64,000 bases of DNA from an uncultured Mucilaginibacter sp. (GTDB lineage: Bacteria; Bacteroidota; Bacteroidia; Sphingobacteriales; Sphingobacteriaceae). Below, piece after piece: positions 9,141 through 20,900 of the stretch (position 1 is the first letter of the stretch; each line of letters opens with the position of its first letter). The translations under genes and the position numbers were made by a program. Location: assembly GCA_903863845.1 (NCBI GenBank), contig CAIPDP010000082.1:1-64000 (forward strand). Reading direction: 5' to 3'. The notes under the pieces are model-generated. The model ran no database searches. It worked only from the letters and a program-made list of their open reading frames with translations, and was not told the origin of the DNA.

Positions 9141-10190
9141 ATGATTAGAAATCTCCCGATCGAAAGCTTTATCCAATTGGATACTTCCATCCCCATAGTG
9201 GATGTGCGCACTCCTGCTGAATTTGAAAAAGGACACATCGTTGGGGCCTTCAATAACCCTTTATTTACCAATGAAGAACGGGTGCAGGTAGGCACCACCT
9301 ATAAGCAACAAGGCCGCGAACAGGCTATTTTGCTTGGATTCGATCTGACAGGTTCCAAATGGTCGGGCTTTATTAAACAGGCATTGGAATTATCGCCGCA
9401 AAAGAAAATTGCGCTGCATTGCTGGCGTGGCGGTATGCGCAGCGGAGCTATGGCATGGGCGCTTAACCTGTATGGTTTTGAGGTTTATCTATTGGAAGGG
9501 GGCTATAAACAATACCGCCGATGGGTAATGGACCAATTTAATGTAGCACGCAATATTCTGATCCTTGGAGGCATGACCGGTTCGGGAAAGACACAGGTTT
9601 TGCACCGTCTAAAGGACCGCGGAGAGCAGGTGATCGACCTGGAAGATCTGGCACAGCACCAGGGCTCCTCCTACGGCACAATGAATAAACTGATTCAACC
9701 CAGTCAGGAACAGTTTGAGAATGAGTTGGCTGCCTGTTTGTATGCAACAGACCCGGAACATCATACCTGGATTGAAGATGAAAGCATTACGATAGGAAAG
9801 AGATTTATTCCGAAAGGGCTTTGGGAGCAAATGAGGGCGGCTACCATATTCAATATCAAGGTTCCACTGGAAAGTAGGATTGAATTTTTGGTTGAAGAAT
9901 ATGGCAGTTTGGATAAAGATTTCCTGATTGAATGCACAAACCGAATTTGGAAACGCCTGGGGCCTGAACAAACTAAAAACACCCTATTAGCCATCAACGA
10001 GGGCAGGATGGCCGATTTCATCAGGCAGGTGTTGGTATATTATGATAAAACTTATCGGACCGGCTTATCCAAACGTATAGCAGAAAATGTTCAGGAGCTG
10101 GATTGCGACGGAAACAACCCAAGTGAAAATGCTGAACTGCTATTAAACAGCTTGTCAAAATACCTCGCCAGGCCATTATTTACTGAATAA
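9141..10190 (+). CDS. selU (mnmH): tRNA 2-selenouridine synthase (rhodanese + P-loop)
   Basis: Rhodanese domain [21 protein letters not shown] / [15 protein letters not shown] and P-loop [14 protein letters not shown]. Confidence 0.95.
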   Translation: MIRNLPIESFIQLDTSIPIVDVRTPAEFEKGHIVGAFNNPLFTNEERVQVGTTYKQQGREQAILLGFDLTGSKWSGFIKQALELSPQKKIALHCWRGGMRSGAMAWALNLYGFEVYLLEGGYKQYRRWVMDQFNVARNILILGGMTGSGKTQVLHRLKDRGEQVIDLEDLAQHQGSSYGTMNKLIQPSQEQFENELAACLYATDPEHHTWIEDESITIGKRFIPKGLWEQMRAATIFNIKVPLESRIEFLVEEYGSLDKDFLIECTNRIWKRLGPEQTKNTLLAINEGRMADFIRQVLVYYDKTYRTGLSKRIAENVQELDCDGNNPSENAELLLNSLSKYLARPLFTE

Positions 10191-10191
10191 A

Positions 10192-11241
10192 ATGATACAG
10201 GAAGAAATAAAGCTAACCCAATATTCACATGGTGCCGGCTGCGGTTGCAAAATCAGCCCGGCTATTTTGGATAAAATACTTCATAGCCCAATCCAATACC
10301 AACCCGACGTAAAATTACTGGTGGGCAATGATAAACGCGACGATGCAGCAGTCTACGACCTTGGGAATGGAACTGCCCTGATATCAACAACTGATTTTTT
10401 TATGCCTATTGTTGATGATGCTTTTGATTTTGGCAGAGTCGCCTCTGCAAATGCGATCAGCGATGTATATGCGATGGGAGGGAAGCCGGTTCTGGCAATT
10501 GCTATTTTAGGCTGGCCTATTGATAAACTCCCCGCCGCAGCGGCTCAGAAAGTTCTGCAGGGCTCAAGAGCCATCTGCGCAGAGGCGGGTATAAGTCTTG
10601 CAGGCGGCCACAGCATTGATTGCCCTGAGCCGGTTTTCGGCCTGGCAGTTACCGGTTTGATAGACATTGCAAATCTAAAACAAAACTCTACCGCAACAGC
10701 TGGATGCCGGTTATATCTGACCAAATCTCTGGGCGTAGGCATCCTCACCACCGCACAAAAGAAAGGTATTTTACAACCCAAGCATGCCTCGATCGCTTTT
10801 GACAGTATGGTAAAATTGAATAGTATTGGCGAGCATTTAGGCATACTTGACTATGTAAAAGCCATGACCGATGTAACTGGTTTTGGTTTATTGGGCCACC
10901 TGGCGGAAATGTGCGAAGGCAGCCAACTAAACGCCATCATAGAATTTGACAAAGTGCCTGTGATCGGTGCAGTAGACTGGTATCTTGAGCAGGGCTGTAT
11001 TCCGGGCGGTACTGTCCGGAATTGGGCAAGTTATGGCGATAAGATACAATCATTAACCGAAACGCATAAGACTATTTTGGCCGACCCGCAAACCAGTGGG
11101 GGCTTATTAGTTGCCGTTGCCCATGGGCATGAGCACGAATTTGAAGGCATTTTGCGTGAGTATGGTATCCCGGAAGAAAATTGCAAAACTTTTGGCTGGC
11201 TCCAGGAAGCGGATGGTGGGAAATTGATCAGCGTAATATAA
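10192..11241 (+). CDS. selD: Selenide, water dikinase
   Basis: [53 protein letters not shown]; active-site residue is Cys rather than Sec. Confidence 0.95.
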   Translation: MIQEEIKLTQYSHGAGCGCKISPAILDKILHSPIQYQPDVKLLVGNDKRDDAAVYDLGNGTALISTTDFFMPIVDDAFDFGRVASANAISDVYAMGGKPVLAIAILGWPIDKLPAAAAQKVLQGSRAICAEAGISLAGGHSIDCPEPVFGLAVTGLIDIANLKQNSTATAGCRLYLTKSLGVGILTTAQKKGILQPKHASIAFDSMVKLNSIGEHLGILDYVKAMTDVTGFGLLGHLAEMCEGSQLNAIIEFDKVPVIGAVDWYLEQGCIPGGTVRNWASYGDKIQSLTETHKTILADPQTSGGLLVAVAHGHEHEFEGILREYGIPEENCKTFGWLQEADGGKLISVI

Positions 11242-11338
11242 GGAACCGCCAGAGGGTATAAATATTTGTGTAAAATTCAAAATCCTTTAGCTTATTAATT
11301 AAATTAACTTTGCGCGAACAACATCGAATAGCCGAGTT

Positions 11339-12193
11339 ATGGTCAATAATTATTTTTTACAAATACGCATAACATTCATCCTGCTTTTAATTATATCGAA
11401 CCTAAACCTGCCGGCAGTTGCTCAGCAAACCAATAAGAAGCATCATCACGTCGTTGAAAAAGCGGATACCCTGACAGCGCCAACTTTTCGTTTCCATACC
11501 GTTATCATCGATGCCGGTCACGGAGGAAAAGATCCAGGCGCGCATGGTGCGTATGCCAAAGAGAAGAACGTTGCTTTAGCGATCGCAAAGAAATTAAGGG
11601 ATGCATTAAAAGAACAGATACCCTCATTACATATTGTGATGACGCGTTCAACTGATAATTTTGTTGAGCTGCACCGCCGGGACGAGATCGCTGCTGAGAA
11701 TAAAGGCGACCTGTTCATATCCATCCACTGTAATTCGTCGCCGCAAAAAGTAAGTACTGATTATGGCGTACTGTTATTGGTATATGGCTATCACCGCAAA
11801 GAAGAGCAATTGGAAGCTATCCGCGAAAACTCTTCGGTATACCTTGAAAAAGACTATCAAAAAAAATACAGCGGCTATGGCGCAAACGATGCCGTAAATA
11901 CAATAATCTTAAGCGCATTTCAGCAGAAATTCCGCAAACAATGTATCCATTTCGCTGATATGGTTAATAAGGAGTTTAAAAATACGGATGGTCGTTATAG
12001 CCTTGGTGTAAGAGAGCAGGGTGTTTTGGTTCTACAACAAAGTGCCATGCCCGCAGTATTGGTCGAGACAGGCTATATCAACAACCCCAAAGATGAAGCC
12101 TACCTGACTTCACCCGAAGGGCAAGACGAGATTGTGCAGTCAATCACCCGGGCTGTAAAAAAATACAAGAAAGAATTAGAGGCTCAGCCCTGA
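11339..12193 (+). CDS. N-acetylmuramoyl-L-alanine amidase (Amidase_3)
   Basis: VIIDAGHGGKDPGAHG; MTRSTDNFVELHRRDEIAAENKGDLFISIHCN; PAVLVETGYINNPKDEAYL. Confidence 0.93.
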   Translation: MVNNYFLQIRITFILLLIISNLNLPAVAQQTNKKHHHVVEKADTLTAPTFRFHTVIIDAGHGGKDPGAHGAYAKEKNVALAIAKKLRDALKEQIPSLHIVMTRSTDNFVELHRRDEIAAENKGDLFISIHCNSSPQKVSTDYGVLLLVYGYHRKEEQLEAIRENSSVYLEKDYQKKYSGYGANDAVNTIILSAFQQKFRKQCIHFADMVNKEFKNTDGRYSLGVREQGVLVLQQSAMPAVLVETGYINNPKDEAYLTSPEGQDEIVQSITRAVKKYKKELEAQP

Positions 12194-12288
12194 ATATTCC
12201 CCTGTTTATAAAATATCGCTTTATTTACCGTCGCAGGCATTGTTGTTGTTGATACTAAAATTTTAATTTTATATCAAATCATAAGCTG

Positions 12289-13392
12289 ATGGAAAATTTT
12301 CAATCATGGTCGCGGCGCGATTTCCTGCGTGCAGGAACTATTGGTGCGGGCGCAATAGCATTTGGTAATGCATTATCGGCATTCAGGCCCAATGCTGATA
12401 AAAAACTCGGCATTGCTCTGGTCGGATTGGGATACTATAGTTTCGGGCAATTAGCACCGGCATTACAGCACACTAATAATTGTTACCTGGCTGGAATCGT
12501 TACAGGTCACCCATCAAAAGCAGCTGCATGGAAAAAGCAATATAATCTGCCTGATAAAAACATTTATAACTATGAGAATTTCGATCAGATAAAAGATAAC
12601 CCTGATATAGATATCATATACGTTGTGCTGCCAGTTTCGATGCATAAAGAATATACTATCAGGGCTGCACAAGCAGGTAAACATGTCATCTGCGAAAAAC
12701 CTATGGCACTTAACGCAAAGGAATGCGAAGAAATGATCGCCGCCTGTAAAAAGGCCGGCAGGTTGCTTTCTATCGGTTATCGTTTACATTTTGAGCCCCA
12801 TAATTTAGAAGTCATGCGGCTGGGGCAGCAGCATGTTTATGGAAAAGTGACAGCGATCGATACCGGCAATGGTTTTAATTTTCAGGGGAATACCGACTCC
12901 TGGCGTCTAAAAAAAGCAATGTCAGGCGGTGGCGCGTTGATGGATATGGGTATTTATTCGATTCAGGGTTCGAGGTATACACTTGGACAGGAACCCGTTT
13001 CAGTAAAAGCCCGCCAGGAAAAAACCAGGCCCGACTTTTTCAAAGAAGTTGATGAAACGATATTCTGGGAGCTGGAATTTCCGGGAGGCTTTGTAAGCAC
13101 CGGAAAATCGAGCTACAATAATAACTGGGGTTACCTGCACGTGGAGGCTGAGCATGGAAAATTCGGTCTTGAGCCAGCTTATGGCTATGGCGAAATAGAA
13201 GGATACACTTCGGCTGGCCCGTTGAAATTACCGCAGGTTATTCACCAGGCTCTTCAAATGGATGACTTTGCTGACTGTGTCAGGCAAAACCGGCAATCGC
13301 GCGTACCTGGTGAAGAGGGCCTGAAAGATATGAAAGTGGTTGATGCTATCTACCGCAGTCTGGATTCGGGGAAAAGGGAATTGATCATTTGA
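12289..13392 (+). CDS. Gfo/Idh/MocA family oxidoreductase with Tat-type signal
   Basis: SRRDFLRAGTIGAGAIAFG leader; GIALVGLGYYSFGQLAPAL; HVICEKPMALNAKEC. Confidence 0.9.
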   Translation: MENFQSWSRRDFLRAGTIGAGAIAFGNALSAFRPNADKKLGIALVGLGYYSFGQLAPALQHTNNCYLAGIVTGHPSKAAAWKKQYNLPDKNIYNYENFDQIKDNPDIDIIYVVLPVSMHKEYTIRAAQAGKHVICEKPMALNAKECEEMIAACKKAGRLLSIGYRLHFEPHNLEVMRLGQQHVYGKVTAIDTGNGFNFQGNTDSWRLKKAMSGGGALMDMGIYSIQGSRYTLGQEPVSVKARQEKTRPDFFKEVDETIFWELEFPGGFVSTGKSSYNNNWGYLHVEAEHGKFGLEPAYGYGEIEGYTSAGPLKLPQVIHQALQMDDFADCVRQNRQSRVPGEEGLKDMKVVDAIYRSLDSGKRELII

Positions 13393-13416
13393 TGCCTGTA
13401 TGCGATCAGGCTATAA

Positions 13417-13929
13417 TTATTTTTTTGCAACGGCAGCTTTCAGCGTTTCTTTGGTCTCTCCGCATTCGATCATTTGTTTACCCAGATAAGGATTTTTTAT
13501 CGTCGTTGATTCGCTGAGCCAGTATTGTTTTGCCATCGGGCAATATTGCTGGTACAAAGGTTGCTCATTTTGTTTAAAGGCTTTTAGCAATGCATAAAAA
13601 TTGTTTGAAAGTTTTCCAAAATGTTCGCGCTGGTGGCTGATGCTGGTTGATTCGCCAATATGCTCGCCATCAAAACGTAATTGCTCGCTGTACTTTTCCC
13701 AGGCAGATTTTTGATTCGACAAAAGCGCGGCAGCAGGTATGTTTTTAAGTGCATCTGTAAATTTTTTCGCGGCGACATTTGCGGCTTTACTATTGTCAGC
13801 AGCCAAAGCATTCTTTATTTCTAAATAGTTTTGCACTACCGCGTTAAAGGCTGTCTTAAAGTCAGTGGCTTTTGCAGTAAAAAAGGTAGCAATGAGCAGC
13901 AAAGCCATTATAAATTTTATCGCTTTCAT
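13417..13929 (-). CDS. DUF3347-like secreted protein
   Basis: Signal peptide; YCPMAKQYWLSESTTIKNPYLGKQMIECGE pattern seen in DUF3347 domains. Confidence 0.8.
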   Translation of the reverse strand: MKAIKFIMALLLIATFFTAKATDFKTAFNAVVQNYLEIKNALAADNSKAANVAAKKFTDALKNIPAAALLSNQKSAWEKYSEQLRFDGEHIGESTSISHQREHFGKLSNNFYALLKAFKQNEQPLYQQYCPMAKQYWLSESTTIKNPYLGKQMIECGETKETLKAAVAKK

Positions 13930-14021
13930 AGGAAAATTTACTTTTTTGTAAAGATAGGCTTATCTGCAAAATGGGCAAACATAAATCCCACCGGCAAAAT
14001 AAATCTATTATTTTTGCCGAC

Positions 14022-14675
14022 ATGCAAACAATACCTGGCTCGCTAAGAAACAAATTCGACAGTATAATATTCGACCTGGATGGAACTTTATGGGACTCGA
14101 CCGGCAACGTAGCCCTGGCCTGGGAAAAGGCCCGTCAGCAGGTTGCGTTTGATGTTGAACCGATTACCCGCGAACGGGTACGCTCGATAACCGGAATGGC
14201 ATACGATATCATCTTCGAGGTATTGCTTCCGCATATGGATCTGCATCAACGAAATGAATTTAAGGCCGCCTGTGCTAAAAGCGAGATAGATACTTTAAAT
14301 GAGATTGGGGGCGATCTTTATCCGCAATTGGAGGAAACGATCAGGTACCTGTCTGAACGGTACAAACTTTATATTGTCAGCAATTGCCAGAGCGGCTATA
14401 TCGAAACCTTTTTAAGCCATTGTCCGGTTGCCGATCATTTTCTGGCTCACCAGTGTTATGGAACCAAAGGACAACCCAAAGCTGAAAATATCAAAGACAT
14501 TGTCAGGGATCATGGTTTGCAACGGCCTGTATATGTAGGTGATACCGTGGGCGATCGCGATTCAGCAACGAAGGCTGGTGTGCCCTTTATTTTTGCTTCC
14601 TATGGATTCGGTAAACTGGACGAGGGTTTTATTGCAGAAATTGATAACCTGGCAGGATTACAGGCTGTACTCTAA
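14022..14675 (+). CDS. HAD-family hydrolase
   Basis: IIFDLDGTLWDST; YIVSNCQSGYIETF; VYVGDTVGDRDSATKAGVPFIF. Start MQTIPGSL preferred over 13971. Confidence 0.88.
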   Translation: MQTIPGSLRNKFDSIIFDLDGTLWDSTGNVALAWEKARQQVAFDVEPITRERVRSITGMAYDIIFEVLLPHMDLHQRNEFKAACAKSEIDTLNEIGGDLYPQLEETIRYLSERYKLYIVSNCQSGYIETFLSHCPVADHFLAHQCYGTKGQPKAENIKDIVRDHGLQRPVYVGDTVGDRDSATKAGVPFIFASYGFGKLDEGFIAEIDNLAGLQAVL

Positions 14676-14678
14676 GAA

Positions 14679-15335
14679 TTAACATTCCGAGATCACCGGG
14701 AATTGTTTCACATACAGATCCTTTTCGAGCACGTCGAGCATGAATCGGGCTGTATTTAAACGGCTGATCGTTAATCCGGGTTTGGGTTTGTTGGCCAGTG
14801 TCACCCGGATAGCTTTTTCTTTTTCTGAATTGGTCAGGCCAACCGGGCGAACAATGGTCCAATCGGTGTCTGAAGCTTTTAGCAGTTCTTCCTGTCGTTC
14901 GTGGTCGATATAGGGATAACGGATATTGCTATGATCGATTAGCCAGCGGAACCAGAAAGGAATGTCTTTTCTGGTTTCTGATACTCCCCATGCGGTTGTG
15001 ATCACTATTCTTTTTACACCACTGCCAACCATGGCTCTTAATATATTTTTTAGCGAATATGACATGAATTCGCGGCTGGTACGCAAGGCGGCCCAGGGAA
15101 AATCAGAGGTTCTTGAAATATTTAGTGCACTTATTACAGCATCACATTCTTTGATCGCATCGGCAACAATAAATTGGTTGAGCGGGGTTCCTTCAAAAAC
15201 CTTTAAAAGTTTAGGGTCTGTTTTTAAACGGTATTCATGACTAACCAATACATTTACCTGGTGACCGCGTTTTAAAGCTTCATTAACAAGTATCCGTCCT
15301 AATCTTCCTGTTGGACCCAGTATGAGAATGCGCAT
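14679..15335 (-). CDS. NAD(P)-binding Rossmann protein (NmrA/SDR-like)
   Basis: MRILILGPTGRLGRILVNEALKRGHQVNVLV glycine-rich loop. Confidence 0.85.
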   Translation of the reverse strand: MRILILGPTGRLGRILVNEALKRGHQVNVLVSHEYRLKTDPKLLKVFEGTPLNQFIVADAIKECDAVISALNISRTSDFPWAALRTSREFMSYSLKNILRAMVGSGVKRIVITTAWGVSETRKDIPFWFRWLIDHSNIRYPYIDHERQEELLKASDTDWTIVRPVGLTNSEKEKAIRVTLANKPKPGLTISRLNTARFMLDVLEKDLYVKQFPVISEC

Positions 15336-15437
15336 TATGAGGCTTAGTTTCTTGCAATAATAATCATTAGTCGAGATATTCAACTAAATTGATTATTTAT
15401 TAACAATGTATGATGAGGTAGAAGTCAAAAGGTTCTA

Positions 15438-16658
15438 TTAACCTGCAGCCAGCAGGGGATTTTTTACTTCTTTATCAAAATTTTCCATCATCAATACAGC
15501 TGCTCCGATCAACTCTGCATCAAATCCGAGTTCCGAGATCAGCAATTCGGTGCTTTCAGCCAAACGGGGGATACAATATTTATGCAATGCTTGTTGAATA
15601 GGTGCCAGTAATATTTTTCCCGACCGGGCACCTCTTCCACTCAGTACTACAGTCTTTGGGTTCATTATATGGATCAGGATAGCTATTGCTTTGCCTATTT
15701 TATATCCGGCATCGCTGAGCAATTCAATCGCAAACTGGTCGCCGTTGCCCGCAGCATCCATAATAGCTTCACCCAGTTCTTTTGATGGATAAGCATCCGA
15801 TGTTTTCAAACTGGTTACACGCCCGGTTTTGATACCTTCGATCGCTTTTTGGGCAACAACCATCATAGAAGCAGCTGTTTCAAGGCAACCGCGTTTCCCA
15901 CAGGCACATAATGCATCGTCTTCAGAAAGCGGTATGTGGCTAAATTCACCTGCAAGGCCATTATGGCCACGATATATCTCCCCTTTTACGATCATGCCCA
16001 GGCCAATTCCCCAACCCAGATTCACAACCATTACATCTTTTTGCGATTTAGCGATCCCGAATTTTTGTTCGGCCAATGCGATCAGGCTTGAGTCGTTATC
16101 GATGTAAGTTGCAAGACCGGTTTCATCGCTAAGATATTGGGTAAGGCTCTTATTGCCAGGATGCAGATAGGTGTAATTTATTCCTTCTACCACATTTACA
16201 AAACCTGGCATACCGATCCCTATTCCGGCTATCCGTTCTTTTGAAACAGGTGCCTTGGCTATGTAACGGTTGATGTTGTTTACGAGTACTGTTAAGGCAC
16301 CCGGATTGTTTTGTAATTGCAGATCTATTGATATCGATTCGGCGATAGGGTTATTAAAAAGGTCAAGTAACTGAATTCGGGTCGATAATTGGTCCATAGC
16401 AATAGCCAGGATATAGATCGCATCAGCTTTAATAGAATAAAGCAACGGACGGCGGCCGCCGCTTGACGGGGCATAACCCTGTTCGACAACAAATCCTTCG
16501 TCAATTAATTCGTTGATCGCCTTGGCAATTGAAGGGATGCTTTTATCAAAAAGATCACTCAATTCAGCACATGACATGGCCTTATCAAAATAAAGTCTTT
16601 TGATGATCATGTTCTTCAATTGCGAGCCCTTTATTGCGCTCTTCGGTTTAATTTCCAT
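15438..16658 (-). CDS. ROK-family transcriptional repressor/sugar kinase homologue
   Basis: N-terminal wHTH plus ROK core GIGIGMPGFVNVVEG; NLGWGIGLGMIVKGEIYRGHNGLAGEFSHIPL; CACGKRGCLETAAS. Confidence 0.92.
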   Translation of the reverse strand: MEIKPKSAIKGSQLKNMIIKRLYFDKAMSCAELSDLFDKSIPSIAKAINELIDEGFVVEQGYAPSSGGRRPLLYSIKADAIYILAIAMDQLSTRIQLLDLFNNPIAESISIDLQLQNNPGALTVLVNNINRYIAKAPVSKERIAGIGIGMPGFVNVVEGINYTYLHPGNKSLTQYLSDETGLATYIDNDSSLIALAEQKFGIAKSQKDVMVVNLGWGIGLGMIVKGEIYRGHNGLAGEFSHIPLSEDDALCACGKRGCLETAASMMVVAQKAIEGIKTGRVTSLKTSDAYPSKELGEAIMDAAGNGDQFAIELLSDAGYKIGKAIAILIHIMNPKTVVLSGRGARSGKILLAPIQQALHKYCIPRLAESTELLISELGFDAELIGAAVLMMENFDKEVKNPLLAAG

Positions 16659-16800
16659 CCCGGTTCAAATGGTTTGACAAAACAGCTGAATGTGCTGCCG
16701 TCACTTTTTAAATTATTTATAAAAGTAATAAATAGCTAACAAAGTACAAGTGATTTGTTCGAACTAGCGTTTAAATGGGAAGCAGGCACTTTAATGCAAA

Positions 16801-16832
16801 AAAAAAGCGATACCCGAAGGCATCGCTTTTTA
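16801..16832. terminator. Rho-independent bidirectional terminator
   Basis: aaaaaagcgatacccgaaggcatcgcttttta stem-loop with A/T tracts, downstream of the YceI gene. Confidence 0.85.
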
Positions 16833-16848
16833 GTTATTTTATAATTGC

Positions 16849-17424
16849 TTAGTTCGCTTTAGCAAATTCGCCTGAAGCCTTAAAAGTAACTTCGTCGCTC
16901 AACATTGGTGAACCAAATTTGCTGCCAAAATTGAAATCAGAGCGTTTGATAGTACCGGTGATCTGGAAACCAGCATCCGGTGCTTTGCTCATAGGATTGG
17001 TGATAGTGCCGCGATACCACAGCTCGACAGTAATTGGTTTTGTAACGCCAGCCAGAGTTAAGTTACCGGTGAGGGTAAAATGCCCGGCGCTGGTTGGGGT
17101 GATAGAAGTGCTGGTGAAATTTACGGTTGGGTTTTTAGCAATATCAAAAAAATCAGGGCTTTTGATATGATTGTCCCGGGCGTCAACACCGGTAGTCACT
17201 GAAGCCGTTTTTGCGATGAAAGTGAATTTTGCGTCACTGAAATCAGGCTTTGAAGCAGTGATCGTTGCGTCAAATTCTTTGAATGTTCCGTCTACATCCG
17301 ATACCGCAAGGTGGGTAATAGTAAAGGTTAAATGTGAATGTGCCTTGTCAACATTCCAGCTTGACTGTGCAAAAGTGGCTGTGCTAAATAGCGCTACTGC
17401 AACTAATAATAATACTTTTTTCAT
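16849..17424 (-). CDS. YceI family protein
   Basis: WNVDKAHSHLTFTITHLAVSDVDGTFKEFDATI; KPITVELWYRGTI; signal peptide. Confidence 0.93.
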   Translation of the reverse strand: MKKVLLLVAVALFSTATFAQSSWNVDKAHSHLTFTITHLAVSDVDGTFKEFDATITASKPDFSDAKFTFIAKTASVTTGVDARDNHIKSPDFFDIAKNPTVNFTSTSITPTSAGHFTLTGNLTLAGVTKPITVELWYRGTITNPMSKAPDAGFQITGTIKRSDFNFGSKFGSPMLSDEVTFKASGEFAKAN

Positions 17425-17564
17425 TTTTTGTTTTTAGTGGTGATTATAAACTTGTCAGCAAAAATAATAAATGTATGTTTAAACATGTAATTATTTCGTC
17501 TGCCTATTGTAAAAAAAATGGCAGCGAGCAAGTTTAGTAAAAATATGCGATATGTCCTATTGAA

Positions 17565-17846
17565 TTAGTCGATGTTTTCGAGGGTCATTATAGTACCATT
17601 GAGGGAAAAGAAATGGTCGGTGGTCGGGCAGGGAGCAATGTCAACCTGTCGGTTTGCCAATACAGTATTATGCAAATTCCAATCGTCCATATCGATCAAG
17701 CCAGGTTCAGTTTGGTAATGGCTGTCACTATTGGGGCATTTAACAATATATTCGCCGATCTCGACCATCGAGATGATAGGGCGGGCACCGCAGTATATAC
17801 ATGAGGCGCAGGAAACAGAAGATGGAATTGTTATAAAGCCACGCAT
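17565..17846 (-). CDS. Hypothetical small protein with zinc-ribbon-like Cys motif
   Basis: CASCIYCGARPIISMVEIGEYIVKCPNSDSHYQ; resembles Lar-type CPFCG fingers but with an incomplete second knuckle. Confidence 0.45.
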   Translation of the reverse strand: MRGFITIPSSVSCASCIYCGARPIISMVEIGEYIVKCPNSDSHYQTEPGLIDMDDWNLHNTVLANRQVDIAPCPTTDHFFSLNGTIMTLENID

Positions 17847-17906
17847 AATGGCTATTATTACGAGAGCCGGCCACAAGAAGTTGCTTATAATAAGTTCATA
17901 TCAACC

Positions 17907-20900
17907 TTAGCGTAATACTGCAACATAGCCTGATAGTGGCTTTATACCAGCCAATCCGGCGTCGATCCGATAATAATAGGTGCCGGCTGGAACCAACGAA
18001 CCTTTGGATGTTCCGTCCCAGGGTTTACTATAACCCCTTGCCTGAAATACAAGATTGCCATATCTCGAATACACCGATACCAGGCAATTAGGGTAATCGG
18101 CCAACTGCGGAATATTCCAAAGATCATTAACGCCATCTCCGTTTGGCGTAAAAGCATTGGGTATGGTTACGTATTGCAACGATGGTAAAATTGTTAGCGT
18201 ACCCGATACATAATTAAAGTTATAGTTAGGTGACGAGGCTCCATCAACATCGATGGGGTATTGCCCTGTTGTTGAATTGTTGGTAGCCAGAGTACTACCT
18301 GTCGGAAGTGCAGTAAGTTGTTCTGGCTGATCGCCGTTTTTAAATCCGCTATAGGTAAATGTAAAAGAAGGATTTGGAGTGCCCTGCGCTTTGGACAGGT
18401 TGTTGGCAATAATAGTTAGCAAAGCCTTATTGACGATACTGGTAGGTACTGCTACATTTACGTCGGCTGTACCGGTACTTGAAAATACCAGGTTTCCTGA
18501 ATAGTTATTGCCTGCAGGCGTAATTGCTGCAAGTCGCAAATAAACCGAAACAGGCCCGCTTGAACCTGTGCTACCTGCACTAACGCTACTGCTAAAAATG
18601 TTATTGTCGGTACTTACTTCAAAGCCAAAAGGTGCCTTAATAACCACAGAAGCTAAAAGGTTTGCGCCTGTTAAACTGATACTTTCCTCCGCAGAATTTG
18701 TTCCGTAAGTTGTGATTAGCCCTTTTAAAGTACCCGACACAGATATCGATGGCGGCGGTACAGGTTTTACAGTTATCGAAAATGTTACCGGGTTACTGCC
18801 GCAACTCAGGTTTGCGTTCGCGTTTGCAATGACGGTTATGGTTGCTTTAATTGGGCTGCTGCCATTATTGATACAGGTAAATGCCGGTATATCCCCGTTT
18901 CCACTGGCGGCTAAGCCAATTCCGGGTGTATCGTTGGTCCAGATATAAATTGTCCCGGTACCGCTGAAATTAATGACAGGAATAGTAGCACCCGAGGTTA
19001 CCTGTATATTGGGTATGGAATTTACTGATGGGATCGCAAATACGGTTCCGGACACCGCAACATTTTGATCGGCAAATCCCGGTGTAGATAAAACTACGTT
19101 ACCTGAAATGTTTCCGGAAGCAGTTGCCGATGAGCGAACATAGATGATGGTGTTATTGACAATGCCACCGGATTGAGGAATATTTAAGTTATTACCAAAA
19201 CCCACGTTTTCAGTAAGGGATATTTCAAACCCTGGTGGGGCATTTGCAGTTATATTTCCTGTCAAAGTATTGCCCGAAACTGTAAATTGCTGAATATTAG
19301 GAGATGATGAAGCAGTTCCTGCACAAGCCATTATTGTGCCATTTACAGAGCCTGTGCTTATACCGGGAGAATTGGTAGCCGGGTTAACAGTTATATTAAA
19401 TATTACGGGTTGACCACTGCAACCGCTGGATGAGTTGCCCGGTGTCACAGTTACTAGGGCTGAAATAGCGGTACCGCTGCTATTTACAGGAATAAAAGAG
19501 TTGATATTCCCGGTGCCATTTGCAGGCAGACCAATTGCAGTATTACTGTTTGTCCAGGTGAAAGTATTTGCTGTGCCCGAAAAATTTATGGCTGAAGTTG
19601 GATTTCCAGCAGTAACAACCTGATTAACAACATTGTTGACTACCGGCAAAGAATTTACCGTTCCGCTAACCGTAACCGTACTGGGCGATGCACCGGTTGT
19701 AGTTATGGTGATATTCTCTGATGGGCTTCCTGTAGCCGAAGCGGCCAAACGAACATATATTGTCGTACTGATTACGGTGCCTCCATTTTGCGGAAGATCG
19801 AGGTTGCGAGAGTATCCGCCTATCGCGGTAAGTGAAATATCAAAATCTGCCGGAGGAGTCAGTATGATGTCGCCGGTTAACGCGGTGCCTGCTACTGTAA
19901 ACTGACCGATATTCGGGCTGGATGAAGGTGAGCCCTGGCAAGCAGTTATTGTTCCGGTTACAGAACTGGTTGTTACAACAGGTACAATGTCATCCACCTG
20001 AATATTGACCACCGTACTGCTGCCGCCGCTAATATTATAGGCGCTTATCGTATAATTAGTTGCTGGCGACACCGCAGTAGGCGTGCCACTGATGGTGCCG
20101 GTTGTATTATCAAAATTAAGACCGGGTGGCAATGGTTTATCAATTGTATAGCCAGAAACATTGATCTTGCGGATCTGGCCACCGTCGGCAACAAAAAGGT
20201 TACCGCTGGCATCCATAGTAATATCGCGCGGGTCAGCGAACTTAACCGACGTCAAAGGGTAACCATTAGTTGCCCCCTGTTGGCCATCTCCGGCGAATGT
20301 TGTAACAACTCCGGCCTGTGTTACTTTTCGGATACTGAAATTACCCTGATCGGCAACAAATAAGTTTCCTGCCGCATCAATTGCTATTCCGCCCGGATTT
20401 TTAAAGCTTGCAAAAGCTCCTGTGCCATTTTGAAAACCCGATCGTCCGCTACCTGCCAGCGTGGAAACGTTACCCGTCTTGCTAATTTCGCGGATAGCAT
20501 TATTGCCGGTTTCTGAAAAGTATATGTTTCCATTGGCATCAATAGCCATATAAACGGGGCCTGAAAGCAAAGCAGAAGTGCCCTGACCATCGGAAAATCC
20601 GGCAGAACCGGCGGTTCCGGCTATAGTAGAAACCATTCCGTTGGGTGTGATTTTTCGAATGATATTGGTGTTAAAATCCGAAACATACAAATTTCCCGAG
20701 CCATCGAAGACCAGGCCGGCAGGCTGATTAAAACTGGCGATAGTCGCAGGACCGTCGGCGGAACCCCGGGCTCCAGAGCCGGCATAGGTGGTTACGAGGC
20801 CGCCGCTTGTTATTTTGCGGATAAGGTTATTTTGCTGGTCAGCGGTATAGATATTGCCGTTGGCATCGGTAGCTACCTGACCTGGGTTGTTGAACAATGC

